From positions 40,134 to 104,133 of the forward strand of contig JBKBPL010000011.1 of assembly GCA_046293075.1 (NCBI GenBank): 64,000 bases of DNA. The letters are read 5' to 3'. Positions 17,168-28,078 of this stretch are shown piece after piece (positions within the stretch are counted from its first letter, which is position 1; every line of letters starts with the position of its first letter). The notes under the pieces were generated by a model, which saw nothing but the letters and a program-made list of their open reading frames with translations, was not told the DNA's origin and searched no databases. The DNA is from Ga0077530 sp046293075. Its GTDB lineage: Bacteria > Pseudomonadota > Alphaproteobacteria > Rhizobiales > Hyphomicrobiaceae. The position numbers and the translations under genes were made by a program.

Positions 17168-18408
17168 CTCCGGTCGTCGGCGATGACCTTGCCGTCATTC
17201 GGGAGCGAGCCCGCAGCGACGAGCTCGACCGTCGACTTGAGCTTCGTCACCTGCTGCACCGCCTCGCCAATGCGCGCGGCGAGTGCAGCATCCCCGGTCG
17301 CGGCCTCCGCCTTCAGCGTCATCACATCCTGCTCACCCGCACGCGTGACGACGAGGCGGATGCGGCCGATCTCGGGGAAACGGTTGGCGATCTCGGCGAC
17401 CTGTTCGGGATGGACGAACATGCCCTTGACCTTTGTCGTCTGGTCGGCGCGGCCGAGCCAGCCGCGAATGCGCATGTTGGTGCGTCCGCATGGCGAGCGG
17501 CCGGGCAGCACCGCCGAGAGATCGCCCGTCGCAAGACGGATCATGGGATAGTCGCGGTTGAAGGCCGTGACCACCACCTCGCCGACCTCACCCTCCGGGA
17601 CGGGATCACCGGTGCCGGGGCGCACGATCTCCACGATCACGCCTTCGTCGACGATCATGCCTTCGACGGCGCCATCGGGACCGGGGCTCTCGTAGGCGAT
17701 GTTGCCGACGTCTGCGGTGGCATAGGCCTGGAAGACGGCGACGCCGCGCTGTGCATACTCGGCACGCAGCGACGGAAAGAGCGCGCCGCCCGACACGAGC
17801 GCGCGCTTGATCGATGAGGCGTCTTTGCCAAGCTCTGCGGCCTTGTCGAGGAGGATCTTCAGGTAGTCCGGCACGCCGACGTAAACGGTCGGCTTGAGGT
17901 GCTGGATGGCCTCGAGCTGCTGCTCCGTATTGCCGGGGCCGGCGGCGACGACCGTACAGCCGAGTGCGCGGGCGCCGGCATCGAGTATCCAGCCACCGGG
18001 CGTGAGGTGATAGGCAAACGTGTTGTGGATGATGTCGCCGGCTCTGACGCCGGCGGCAAAGAGGGCGCGTGCCGAGCGCCACCAGTCGGCTCCGAGCCCC
18101 TCGGGCTCGAAGATCGGGCCGGGCGACATGAAGATGCGGCCCAGCTCGCGGCCTCTCGCGACATTGAAGCCACCAAATGGCGGCTCTCCCACCTGGAGGC
18201 CGTGGAGCGCGCTCTTGCGCAGCAGCGGCACCTTGGCCAGCGCCTCGCGCGAGGTCAGCGCGGCAGGATCGACGCCAGCGAGATGGCTGGCCCAGCCGGG
18301 AGCACCGGCGATCGCCTTGCGCACGAGATCGGGCAGAAGGCTGAACTGCGAGCGCTCGCGCACGGCCGGCTCGCGTGTCTCCAGGTGATCCAGAAATTCA
18401 TTGGCCAC
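17158..18408 (-). CDS. Phenylacetate-CoA ligase-like AMP-dependent enzyme with altered phosphate loop
   Basis: A 416-residue PaaK-type protein. The order is correct: an N-terminal helical region, PLLRKSAL, HNTFAYHLTPGGW, VYVGVPDYLKILL, RALVSGGALF, YATADVGNIAYE, RLATGDLSAVLP, and the C-terminal lid RGWLGRADQTTKVKGMFVHPEQVAEI. The usual Ser/Thr/Gly-rich ATP phosphate loop (SSGTTG-like) is replaced by MSPGPIFEPEG, so ATP use is uncertain. The substrate is unknown. GTG at 18408 is chosen because it follows AAGGGGAG at good spacing; the upstream in-frame extension looks non-coding. Confidence 0.8.
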   Translation of the reverse strand: MANEFLDHLETREPAVRERSQFSLLPDLVRKAIAGAPGWASHLAGVDPAALTSREALAKVPLLRKSALHGLQVGEPPFGGFNVARGRELGRIFMSPGPIFEPEGLGADWWRSARALFAAGVRAGDIIHNTFAYHLTPGGWILDAGARALGCTVVAAGPGNTEQQLEAIQHLKPTVYVGVPDYLKILLDKAAELGKDASSIKRALVSGGALFPSLRAEYAQRGVAVFQAYATADVGNIAYESPGPDGAVEGMIVDEGVIVEIVRPGTGDPVPEGEVGEVVVTAFNRDYPMIRLATGDLSAVLPGRSPCGRTNMRIRGWLGRADQTTKVKGMFVHPEQVAEIANRFPEIGRIRLVVTRAGEQDVMTLKAEAATGDAALAARIGEAVQQVTKLKSTVELVAAGSLPNDGKVIADDRSYS

Positions 18409-18642
18409 GGTGCGCTCCCCTTCGGCTGCGGCAAGACGGTCCCCGAATTTGGCATGCCGGCCGGTCGATGACGATGGTCCGAAGGGCGAAGATGCCGCCG
18501 CCGGCACACATGTCAACCAATTGGCAACCCTGAATGTGGAACGCGCTCGGAACCTCTCAAAAAAGCATTATTTTCGGCTCCGAAAAGCGAGCAATGCTTT
18601 TCACCTCTTGGCACCAGGTAAGGACGACGACAGGTGACCGCC

Positions 18643-18891
18643 ATGGATGGAACCTTGCAGATTGCGTTCGCAGCCGTGACGGCCGGCAGCATTATGGGGC
18701 CCGGTGGTGCGACGATTGCCGCCCACCCGAACGTGACGGCAATAACGATGGTCCTTCTGCTGGCGGCACTCGTGCTCGCGGCTTGGGCTGCATGGCGGGC
18801 TGCAGCAGGCCCCGTGCGCACGGTGCCCCCCGGCCCGGTCCTGCCCAAGCTTCGCCGGCGGCTCCATGGCCCGCGTGATCGCCGGGTTTGA
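18643..18891 (+). CDS. Possible small membrane protein
   Basis: A short frame of about 82 residues with one clear hydrophobic helix (VTAITMVLLLAALVLAAWAAW) between a Gly/Ala-rich N-terminus and a basic Pro/Arg tail. ATG 18643 has AGGTGA six bases upstream; a GTG at 18634 is also possible. No family is recognised, and the high GC content makes chance frames common, so this is tentative. A terminator hairpin follows at 18930. Confidence 0.33.
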   Translation: MDGTLQIAFAAVTAGSIMGPGGATIAAHPNVTAITMVLLLAALVLAAWAAWRAAAGPVRTVPPGPVLPKLRRRLHGPRDRRV

Positions 18892-18929
18892 AACGCCGCA
18901 TCGCTGCGCAGGCACAGCAAAAAAATTTG

Positions 18930-18956
18930 AGCGGCCCGGGCATGTCCCGGGCCGCT
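18930..18956 (-). terminator. Rho-independent terminator of the small secreted-protein gene
   Basis: A perfect 11-base stem AGCGGCCCGGG / CCCGGGCCGCT with a five-base loop. Read on the minus strand it is followed by TCAAATTTTTTT. It lies 31 bases past the end of the gene at 18988-19239 and may also stop plus-strand transcripts. Confidence 0.88.
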
Positions 18957-18987
18957 GAGTTTACGATGGCTTTTCTCGATCGGGAGA

Positions 18988-19239
18988 TCAGGGCGCCGCG
19001 ATCGTGGAGTCCGGAAAGACCTCGTCGGTGAACGGAAGCGCCTGACGGTGGTCGTCGCTGCTCACCGAGCGCGGAAGCGCAGCACGGAAATCGTCGTCGC
19101 TCGTGCGCGGCAGTGCCTGCTCGTAGCCGGACGAGCGCGGCAGCGCCAGGCGCGGATCATTGAGGGGGTCGTAGCTCTGGGCATGGGCCGCACCGGCCAG
19201 AACGCCAACAGCGATAAGTGTGCTCAGGATCGTCTTCAT
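18988..19239 (-). CDS. Small secreted protein with repeated ALPR motif
   Basis: An 83-residue protein with a clean signal peptide (MKTILSTLIAVGVLAGAAHA, cleavage before QSYD). The mature part is a short run of repeats: LALPRSS, QALPRTS, AALPRSV and QALPF at 13-16 residue spacing, with acidic Asp-rich spacers. No family is recognised. GGAG stands 8 bases before the ATG at 19239, and a strong terminator follows, so it is a well-defined single-gene unit. A GC-rich stem (CCCCG / CGGGG, 19258-19274) lies in its 5' leader. Confidence 0.72.
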   Translation of the reverse strand: MKTILSTLIAVGVLAGAAHAQSYDPLNDPRLALPRSSGYEQALPRTSDDDFRAALPRSVSSDDHRQALPFTDEVFPDSTIAAP

Positions 19240-19531
19240 CGTTCTTCTCCATTTGATCCCCGACTTTGGCGGGGACTTTTGGCTCCTAGGGTTGCTCCTT
19301 GCCCCCGTGGCACTGAGCCCCCAGAGGCCAGCTCGACCGGCTTCGCAGTCTTGCTGCACCCCTATATGGGGCAGGCCTCATAAGCGCCTAGAGAACCTCA
19401 CGCGTGCGTGAATCGAGTTGAGAGCACGCGAGCAAACACGTGAAAGTAGGTGATGAAGCGATTGACGCCGCCAGGCGGCGGGCGCTCAATATCATCTAAC
19501 AACAGTTCGAAATGCGAGGGGAGAGCCCGTG

Positions 19532-21076
19532 ATGCAGGACCAACCAAACGCTGCGCCAAAGTCCGGGCCGAGAACGCTCCGCCTGCACGCGAGCGACAAC
19601 GTGATCGTGGCCATAGACCAGATCGCCCAGGGTCTGAGCGCGCAGGGCATCATGGCGACGACCCGCGTCCCGCGTGGCCACAAGATGGCGACGGCGCTGA
19701 TCGAGAAGGGTGCGCCGGTGCTGAAGTTCGGCCAGATCATCGGCTTCGCGACCGAGGCGATAACGCCCGGAAGCCACGTGCATACGCACAACTGCGCCTT
19801 TGGCGAGTTCGACCGCGACTATGCCTTCGCCAGGGATGCAAAGGAGGAGCCGCTGCTGCCGCCCGAGGCGCGCGCGACCTTCGAGGGCTATCGGCGCGCC
19901 AACGGCAAGGCCGGCACGCGCAACTACATCGGCGTGCTCACGAGCGTTAACTGTTCTGCCAGCGTGGCGCGCTTCATGGCGCGCGAGATCGAGCAATCGG
20001 GCGTTCTTGACCAGTACCCGAACATCGACGGCATCATTCCGCTCGTGCATGGGACAGGATGTGCGCTCGATCTCAAGGGCGAAGGCTACGAGCTGCTGAA
20101 GCGCACGCAGTGGGGCTATGCGGCGCATCCCAACATGGGCGGCGTCGTCATGGTCGGTCTTGGCTGTGAAGGCTTTCAGATCAGGGCCTTCATGGAGCAG
20201 ACCGGGATCAAGGAGAGCGATACGTTCCGCACGTTCACCATTCAGGAGGTCGGCGGCACGAGGAAGACCGTGGCTGCAGGTGTGGCCGCCATCAAGGAGA
20301 TGCTGCCCATGGTGAATGCGGTGCGGCGCGAGACGGTGCCGGCTTCGGAGCTGACGCTCGCGCTCCAGTGCGGCGGCTCGGACGGCTATTCGGGGATCAC
20401 GGCGAACGTCGCGCTCGGCGCGGCCGTTGATAAGCTTGTCGAGCACGGCGGTACGGCCGTGCTCTCCGAGACGCCGGAGATCTATGGCGCCGAGCATCTG
20501 CTGACGCGGCGAGCCGCGACGCGCGAGGTCGGCGAGAAGCTCGTCGACATCATCAAGTGGTGGCAGGACTACTGCGCAAAGAACAACGGCTCCATGGATA
20601 ACAACCCCTCGCCCGGCAACAAGGCCGGCGGCCTGACGACGATCCTCGAGAAGTCGCTCGGCGCGGCAGCTAAGGGCGGCACGCGCACGATGACGGCCGT
20701 CTATCGGTATGCCGAGCCCGTTACGGCCAAGGGCTTCGTCTATATGGATACGCCGGGATACGATCCCGTTGCGGCGACGGGACAGGTTGCGGGCGGGTGC
20801 AATGTACTCTGCTTCACGACCGGGCGCGGCTCGGCCTATGGCTGCAAGCCGACGCCGTCGATCAAGCTCGCGACGAACAGTGCCATCTACCAGCAGATGA
20901 TCGACGATATGGATATCAACTGCGGCGACATCCTCGACGGCGTTTCGATCGAGGCAAAGGGTGAGGAGATCTTCGGCCATGTGCTGCGTGTCGCTTCGGG
21001 CGAGAGGTCGAAGTCGGAGCTTCTCGGCTATGGCGATGCCGAGTTTGTGCCTTGGCAGATCGGCGCGACGATGTGA
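19532..21076 (+). CDS. Altronate/galactarate dehydratase family hydro-lyase (UxaA family)
   Basis: A 514-residue UxaA/GarD-family enzyme. The N-terminal SAF-type domain (LHASDNVIVAIDQI, VPRGHKMATALI, SHVHTHNC) is followed by the catalytic domain: GKAGTRNYIGVLTSVNCSA, IIPLVHGTGCAL, HPNMGGVVMVGLGCEG, LALQCGGSDGYSGITAN, FTTGRGSAYGCKPTPSIKLATN. These enzymes dehydrate sugar acids using iron; which acid is used here is not clear. ATG 19532 (preceded by GTG 19529) follows GAGGGGAGAG. The next gene, a MoaB-MobA-like fusion, starts 39 bases later, so co-transcription is likely although no functional link is known. Confidence 0.87.
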   Translation: MQDQPNAAPKSGPRTLRLHASDNVIVAIDQIAQGLSAQGIMATTRVPRGHKMATALIEKGAPVLKFGQIIGFATEAITPGSHVHTHNCAFGEFDRDYAFARDAKEEPLLPPEARATFEGYRRANGKAGTRNYIGVLTSVNCSASVARFMAREIEQSGVLDQYPNIDGIIPLVHGTGCALDLKGEGYELLKRTQWGYAAHPNMGGVVMVGLGCEGFQIRAFMEQTGIKESDTFRTFTIQEVGGTRKTVAAGVAAIKEMLPMVNAVRRETVPASELTLALQCGGSDGYSGITANVALGAAVDKLVEHGGTAVLSETPEIYGAEHLLTRRAATREVGEKLVDIIKWWQDYCAKNNGSMDNNPSPGNKAGGLTTILEKSLGAAAKGGTRTMTAVYRYAEPVTAKGFVYMDTPGYDPVAATGQVAGGCNVLCFTTGRGSAYGCKPTPSIKLATNSAIYQQMIDDMDINCGDILDGVSIEAKGEEIFGHVLRVASGERSKSELLGYGDAEFVPWQIGATM

Positions 21077-21115
21077 GGGCATGATGGCGATGCGCCAGGC
21101 TGTGAGCTGCGCGTG

Positions 21116-22759
21116 ATGAAGTTTGAGCACGTCCCTCTGCGTGCGGCGGCCGGCGCTATCCTCGCCCATTCGATCCCGACGCCGTCGGGCGCGATCAAGA
21201 AGGGCCGCGTTCTCGGCGCCGAAGAGATCGCGCGCCTTGCCGCCGCCGGCATCGAGTGTGTGACGGCGGCCCGGCTCGAGGCCGATGACGTTGGCGAGGA
21301 TACGGCAGCGGCGCGCGTCGCGGCGGCACTCAGCGGCAGCGCCATGCATGTCGCAGAGCCCTTTACCGGACGTGCGAACCTCTATGCCGACGCGAACGGG
21401 CTCGTCGAGATTGACGCCGCCCGTCTCGGTCGTCTCAACAGTCTCGACGAGGCCCTGACCGTCGCCACCGTGCCGGCTTTCGAGCGCGTGGCTCTCGGCC
21501 AGATGATTGCAACGGTGAAGGTGATCACATTCGCGCTTCCCGAAACGGTTGTGAGCGCGGCGGAGGCGGTGGCGCGCGAGGCCGGCGGCCTCATGCATGT
21601 GCGTGCCTTCCACGTGAAGAAGGCGGGCCTCGTCCTCACGCAACTGCCGGGCACGCGCAAGAACCTCATCGAGAAGCGCCGCCGCGCCATTGCCCAGCGG
21701 CTCGAGGCGCTCGGCAGCGCGATCGGTGCAAGCGAGGTCGTGGCGCATGAGACGGTCGCCGTCGCCGCGGCGATCGCGCGCATGGCGGCCGCACGCCTCG
21801 ACCCCATCATCGTCTTTGCCGCTTCGGCCATCGTCGATCGCCAGGATGTCATTCCGGCGGGCCTTGTCGCGGCAGGTGGTGAGATCGAGCGGCTCGGGAT
21901 GCCGGTCGATCCGGGTAACCTCATGTTGCTCGGCCGCCTCGGTGGGGTCGACGTCATCGGCGCGCCGAGCTGCGCAGCCTCGCCGAAGATCAACGGTTTT
22001 GATTGGGTGCTCGAGCGCCGGCTTGCGGGCATCACGGTCACCTCGGCGGACATTGCCGCGATGGGACTTGGCGGGCTCCTGAAGGAGATCGCGACCCGCC
22101 CGCAGCCGCGTGAGGTGCCGCCCGACGATGCCGTGGCTGATGAGGATCTAGAGGCCCTGCGCCGCGCGCCGCGCATAGCGAGCATCGTCCTCGCGGGCGG
22201 TCGCTCGACACGCTACGGCAGCCGCAACAAGCTGCTCGAAAAGCTCGATGGCGTGCCGCTGGTCATGCGCGCCGTCCGCGCGGCGCTCGCCAGCCGTGCC
22301 CGCCCGGTGATCGTGGTGACAGGGCATGAGGCCGCCGCGGTCGAACAGGCGCTCGCGGGCCTCGAGGTGCGGATCGTGCAGAATCCGGATTTCGCGGAGG
22401 GCTTGAGCACGTCGCTCAAGGCGGGCATTGCGGCGCTGCCCGGCGATGTGGACGGTGCGATCGTCAGCCTCGGCGACATGCCGCGGATCGAGGCGCAGCA
22501 TCTGGACCGGCTGATCGCGGCGTTCTCCCCCAAGGAGGGGCGCGGCATCGTCGTGCCGGTCCATCGTGGCAAGCGCGGCAACCCGGTGCTGTTCGCGCGT
22601 GCCTACTTTCCCGAGCTTCTCGCCATCGAGGGCGACACCGGCGCTCGCCACATCATTGCTTCCAGCACCAGTGACGTGGCCGAGGTCGAGCTTGCCACGG
22701 ATGCCATCTTTCTCGACATCGACACGCCGGAAGCCCTGGAGCGGGCAAAGGAAACGTAA
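21116..22759 (+). CDS. MoaB/MogA-like molybdopterin-binding domain fused to MobA-like nucleotidyltransferase
   Basis: A 547-residue two-domain protein. Residues ~1-345 resemble a molybdopterin-binding (MPTb) protein: LAHSIPTPSGAIKKGRVL, KKAGLVLTQLPGTRKN, IIVFAASAIVDRQDVIPAG, GMPVDPGNLMLLGRL. Residues ~350-547 form an NTP_transf_3 domain like MobA/MocA (SIVLAGGRSTRYGSRNKLL, VIVVTGHEA, IVSLGDMPRIEAQHL, GKRGNPVLF). MocA-type enzymes attach CMP or GMP to the molybdenum cofactor, and the fusion would join cofactor binding to nucleotide transfer. No molybdoenzyme is adjacent. ATG 21116 follows an in-frame GTG at 21113. Confidence 0.88.
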   Translation: MKFEHVPLRAAAGAILAHSIPTPSGAIKKGRVLGAEEIARLAAAGIECVTAARLEADDVGEDTAAARVAAALSGSAMHVAEPFTGRANLYADANGLVEIDAARLGRLNSLDEALTVATVPAFERVALGQMIATVKVITFALPETVVSAAEAVAREAGGLMHVRAFHVKKAGLVLTQLPGTRKNLIEKRRRAIAQRLEALGSAIGASEVVAHETVAVAAAIARMAAARLDPIIVFAASAIVDRQDVIPAGLVAAGGEIERLGMPVDPGNLMLLGRLGGVDVIGAPSCAASPKINGFDWVLERRLAGITVTSADIAAMGLGGLLKEIATRPQPREVPPDDAVADEDLEALRRAPRIASIVLAGGRSTRYGSRNKLLEKLDGVPLVMRAVRAALASRARPVIVVTGHEAAAVEQALAGLEVRIVQNPDFAEGLSTSLKAGIAALPGDVDGAIVSLGDMPRIEAQHLDRLIAAFSPKEGRGIVVPVHRGKRGNPVLFARAYFPELLAIEGDTGARHIIASSTSDVAEVELATDAIFLDIDTPEALERAKET

Positions 22760-22806
22760 TAGACCTGCCGCTCCGATCAATGACCAGGAACTGCAGAGCA
22801 CAGCCA

Positions 22807-23727
22807 ATGGCACTCGCTGACCGCGATGCTGATGCCCGCGCTGTCGCTGATTTGGCCGCCTCGAAGGGGTTGGTTGTCGAGGTAGACACAATCCAGTTCA
22901 ACGAGACCGGTCTCGACTTTCGCGTGGGCTTTGCGTCCGCGGCGGATGGCAGGCGTTGGGTCTTGCGACTGCCACGCCGCCGCGATGCTATGGAGAAGGC
23001 GCGCGCAGAGGCGAGAGCGCTCAGGCTCATGCGATCACGCCTGCCCGTCGAAGTTCCCGACTGGCAGATTTTCGATGGCGACCTCATTGCCTACCCGATG
23101 CTTTGCGGCAATCCGGGCCTGACGTTCGACCCTGAGACGTACGAGGTCACTTGGAACTTCGATAAGAACTCGCCGCTGTTTCCCGAGACGCTCGGCGCGG
23201 CGGTCGCGGCGCTTCATGGCATTGAGACGGATGCGGCGCGCGAAGCGGGGCTTCCCATGTTCTCAGCACGCGAGGTGCGCGAGAAGTGGTCCTCAGATCT
23301 CGATCAGGTGCGGGGCCGCTATCAGGTCCAGCCTGCCTTATGGGCGGCCTGGGAGAGCTGGATCGCTGACGATAGCTACTGGCCGGATCATACCGTGCCG
23401 ATACATGGTGATCTCTATGCGGGGCACGTCATGGTCGACGAGGCGGGGCGCGCAACCGGTATCATCGACTGGACCGAGGCGAGGGTGGGCGATCCGGCGG
23501 TCGACCTTGTCGGGCACCTCCGCGTGTTTGGCGAGGAGGCGCTGCCCTCCTTGATCGAGAGTTATTGTGCGGCTGGCGGTCGTAGGTGGCCGCGGCTCGA
23601 GGCGCACTGCCGCAAGCTCAACAGTGCCCATGCGGTCAACTATGCGCTCTACGCCTTGGCCATTGGGGACGCCGGTCACAAGGCCGCCGCCCAGGCCCTG
23701 TTGATGCCGGAGAATCCGCCTGCCTGA
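22807..23727 (+). CDS. mph: Macrolide 2'-phosphotransferase homologue (Mph family kinase)
   Basis: A 306-residue aminoglycoside-phosphotransferase-fold kinase. TIQFNETGLDFRVGFA, WVLRLPRRRDAM, VPIHGDLYAGHVMVDE (catalytic loop) and GIIDWTEARVGDPAVD (metal-binding DWTEA) correspond closely, from memory, to MphA/MphB-type macrolide kinases, which phosphorylate the desosamine 2'-hydroxyl using GTP. The whole fold is present. No integron, insertion sequence or MFS partner gene surrounds it and its GC content looks like its neighbours, so it is probably an intrinsic chromosomal gene. The actual substrate is untested. The start may be 22780. Confidence 0.85.
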   Translation: MALADRDADARAVADLAASKGLVVEVDTIQFNETGLDFRVGFASAADGRRWVLRLPRRRDAMEKARAEARALRLMRSRLPVEVPDWQIFDGDLIAYPMLCGNPGLTFDPETYEVTWNFDKNSPLFPETLGAAVAALHGIETDAAREAGLPMFSAREVREKWSSDLDQVRGRYQVQPALWAAWESWIADDSYWPDHTVPIHGDLYAGHVMVDEAGRATGIIDWTEARVGDPAVDLVGHLRVFGEEALPSLIESYCAAGGRRWPRLEAHCRKLNSAHAVNYALYALAIGDAGHKAAAQALLMPENPPA

Positions 23728-23893
23728 GACGGGCTGGCGCAGAGCGCCCGCCGATTGCTGCGGGTACAGGCGGCACGGCGTTGCCTTTGGCTGGCCTGTG
23801 GAAAGTGTGCGCGGCGCCATGCCCGCTCCGCCCGTTGCCGCGGCCGGCAAGGCGAATCACCTATCTTGCGCGTGAACCAGCAGACAGATCCTC

Positions 23894-25843
23894 ATGCGCT
23901 TTCCGCCGCACATTCTGGACGATATCCGGGCCCGGCTGCCGGTGAGCTCGGTGGTCGGCCGGCGGGTGGCCTTGAAGAAGGCGGGGCGCGAGTGGAAGGG
24001 CCTCTCGCCTTTCAAGGCCGAGCGGACCCCCTCATTTTTTGTCAATGATCACAAGGGCTTTTACAAGTGCTTCGCCTCGGGTGAGTACGGCGACATTTTC
24101 ACCTTCGTGATGAAGACCGAGGGGCTTTCCTTCACTGAGGCCGTGGAGCGGCTCGCCGCCGACGCCGGCGTGACGTTGCCCAAACCTGAGCCACGCAGCC
24201 CGCAAGCGGCCGAGCAGGCCGATGCGCGGGCGCGGCTCATGGCGCTGGTGGAGGCTTCGGCCCGGTTCTTCGAGGCGCAGCTTGCCTCATCGCCCGGCCA
24301 GGAGGCGCGCCGCTATCTCGAGCGGCGCGGCGTCACACGCGAGACGATCGCCCGCTTCCGCTTGGGCTTCGCGCCGGCCGCTCGCGAGGTGCTGAAGGCG
24401 CATCTCGCCAAGGAAGGCTTCTCCATCAGGGAGATGGCCGAAGCGGGCATGGTCATCATGGGCGATGACATCGCCGTGCCCTACGACCGCTTCCGCAACC
24501 GGGTCATGTTCCCGATTGAGGACGTGAAGGGACGCGTGATTGCGTTCGGCGGCCGCGCGCTCGATCCGGATGCGCCCGCCAAGTATCTGAACTCGCCGGA
24601 GACGGCGCTCTTCCATAAGGGCAACCAGCTCTACAACATCCACCGCGCGCGGCCCGCTGCCGTCGAGACATCCCGGATCGTGGTGGTCGAGGGTTACATG
24701 GACGTGGTGGCGCTCGATCAGGCGGGATTCCCGGCCGCCGTCGCGCCCCTCGGCACCGCGCTGACGGAAGCTCAGGTGCAGCTCCTCTGGCGCGCGGTGC
24801 CGGAGCCGATCCTCTGCTTCGACGGCGACAGCGCCGGCCAGCGGGCCGCCTATCGGGCGGTCGACACCATCCTGCCGCTGCTCAAGCCGGGCCACAGCGC
24901 CCGCTTTGCCTTCCTGACCGACGGCCAGGACCCCGACGATCTCGTCCGCCAGCAGGGGGCGGCTGCGTTCGAGGCGGTGCTCGCCCGCACCAAGGCGCTC
25001 TTCGACGTGATGTGGGAGCGCGAGCTGGCCGTCCAGCCGGTCGCCACGCCCGAGCAGCGCGCGGCCTTCGAGCAGAAGATGAAGACCCTGGTCGGGCGGA
25101 TCGGCGACCCGAGCGTGCGCGCGCACTATGAGCAGGAGGTGCGCCAGACACTCTACAGCCTCAACCGCGCCGTGCTGCGCGAGCTGGCGGGGCAGGCGCC
25201 GCGGGGCGAACGCCGGATCGCGGGGCGCCAGAACAATGTTCAGACGGACTGGCGCGTGCGTGAGCGGGCGCGCCTTCAGCAGAAGGGCCGGCCGGCCGTG
25301 CTGGCGGCGCCGGTTCCGAGCAGCGGCCTCGCTGGCCGCCTGGCAGCCCTTCCGGCGCGGGAAGCCCTGATCCTCAAGGCCCTGATTAACCATCCATGGC
25401 TCATCGAGGAGCACGCGGAGCAGATCGCCGCGCTGGAGTTTACCGCGCCGGCGCTGGTGGGTCTGAAAGACGCGATTTTGGCGGCTTTGGCGGAAGAAAT
25501 TCCACTTGACACAGTAAGCCTACGCAACCATTTGTCCGCTGTAGGCTTGTCCCACGTCGTTGCCCTCGTCGAGCGTGCGATCACGCATAAGGGCGACAAG
25601 TTCGCCGAACCTGAGGCCGACAAGGACGCCGTCGAAACCGGTTGGTGTCACGCCGTGACCCTGCATGAATGGCAGGTAGGGTTGCGGCGGGATTTGGTTG
25701 TGGCCGAACAACGGTGGCTTGAGGAGCAGAGCGAGGAGGCATTTCAGCGTCTCTGCGAGATCAAGGCACGCCAGAACCAAGTCGAGGACGGCGAGACGGG
25801 AAGGGAAGAGCGCGCTGCGTTGCCATCGGGTCGGGTGCCGTGA
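23894..25843 (+). CDS. dnaG: DNA primase DnaG
   Basis: A 649-residue primase that makes RNA primers at the replication fork. The N-terminal zinc-domain region (GREWKGLSPFKAERTPSF, GFYKCFASGEYGDIF) keeps only one of the four usual zinc ligands. The catalytic core follows (VMFPIEDVKGRVIAFGGRAL, Toprim VVEGYMDVVALDQAG, FDGDSAGQRAA, DGQDPDDLV), then a divergent C-terminal DnaB-interaction domain (~residues 480-640). It is upstream of rpoD in the macromolecular-synthesis arrangement, without rpsU. The start at 23894 is fixed by MRFPPHILDDIRARLP. Confidence 0.95.
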   Translation: MRFPPHILDDIRARLPVSSVVGRRVALKKAGREWKGLSPFKAERTPSFFVNDHKGFYKCFASGEYGDIFTFVMKTEGLSFTEAVERLAADAGVTLPKPEPRSPQAAEQADARARLMALVEASARFFEAQLASSPGQEARRYLERRGVTRETIARFRLGFAPAAREVLKAHLAKEGFSIREMAEAGMVIMGDDIAVPYDRFRNRVMFPIEDVKGRVIAFGGRALDPDAPAKYLNSPETALFHKGNQLYNIHRARPAAVETSRIVVVEGYMDVVALDQAGFPAAVAPLGTALTEAQVQLLWRAVPEPILCFDGDSAGQRAAYRAVDTILPLLKPGHSARFAFLTDGQDPDDLVRQQGAAAFEAVLARTKALFDVMWERELAVQPVATPEQRAAFEQKMKTLVGRIGDPSVRAHYEQEVRQTLYSLNRAVLRELAGQAPRGERRIAGRQNNVQTDWRVRERARLQQKGRPAVLAAPVPSSGLAGRLAALPAREALILKALINHPWLIEEHAEQIAALEFTAPALVGLKDAILAALAEEIPLDTVSLRNHLSAVGLSHVVALVERAITHKGDKFAEPEADKDAVETGWCHAVTLHEWQVGLRRDLVVAEQRWLEEQSEEAFQRLCEIKARQNQVEDGETGREERAALPSGRVP

Positions 25844-26061
25844 CGTGCGGGGCAAAGGTCATGCCGCCGTCACGGAGCCAAGCGGTGGCACATGTTGTGC
25901 GCGGGGGGACAGCATTGGGCCGTACAGCCATGCCGATACGCTTTGTGGTCGCGGGTGCCGTTCGCTCGTTCCGCGTCCCATATCGTGTGGTCGCGGCCGG
26001 CCCGGACAACTGAGGTTACTTGCCTAGGCTGGCAAGCATTTCATCGAGGTGAGATCACCAT

Positions 26062-28047
<1,986 letters not shown>

Positions 28048-28078
28048 CAGCAGCCTCACGATCGTGGCGTGATGAGGA

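Noticed and set aside
19496..21748. 750-codon open frame antisense to the UxaA-family gene
   Set aside because: The plus-strand protein is fully conserved; the antisense frame is compositional.
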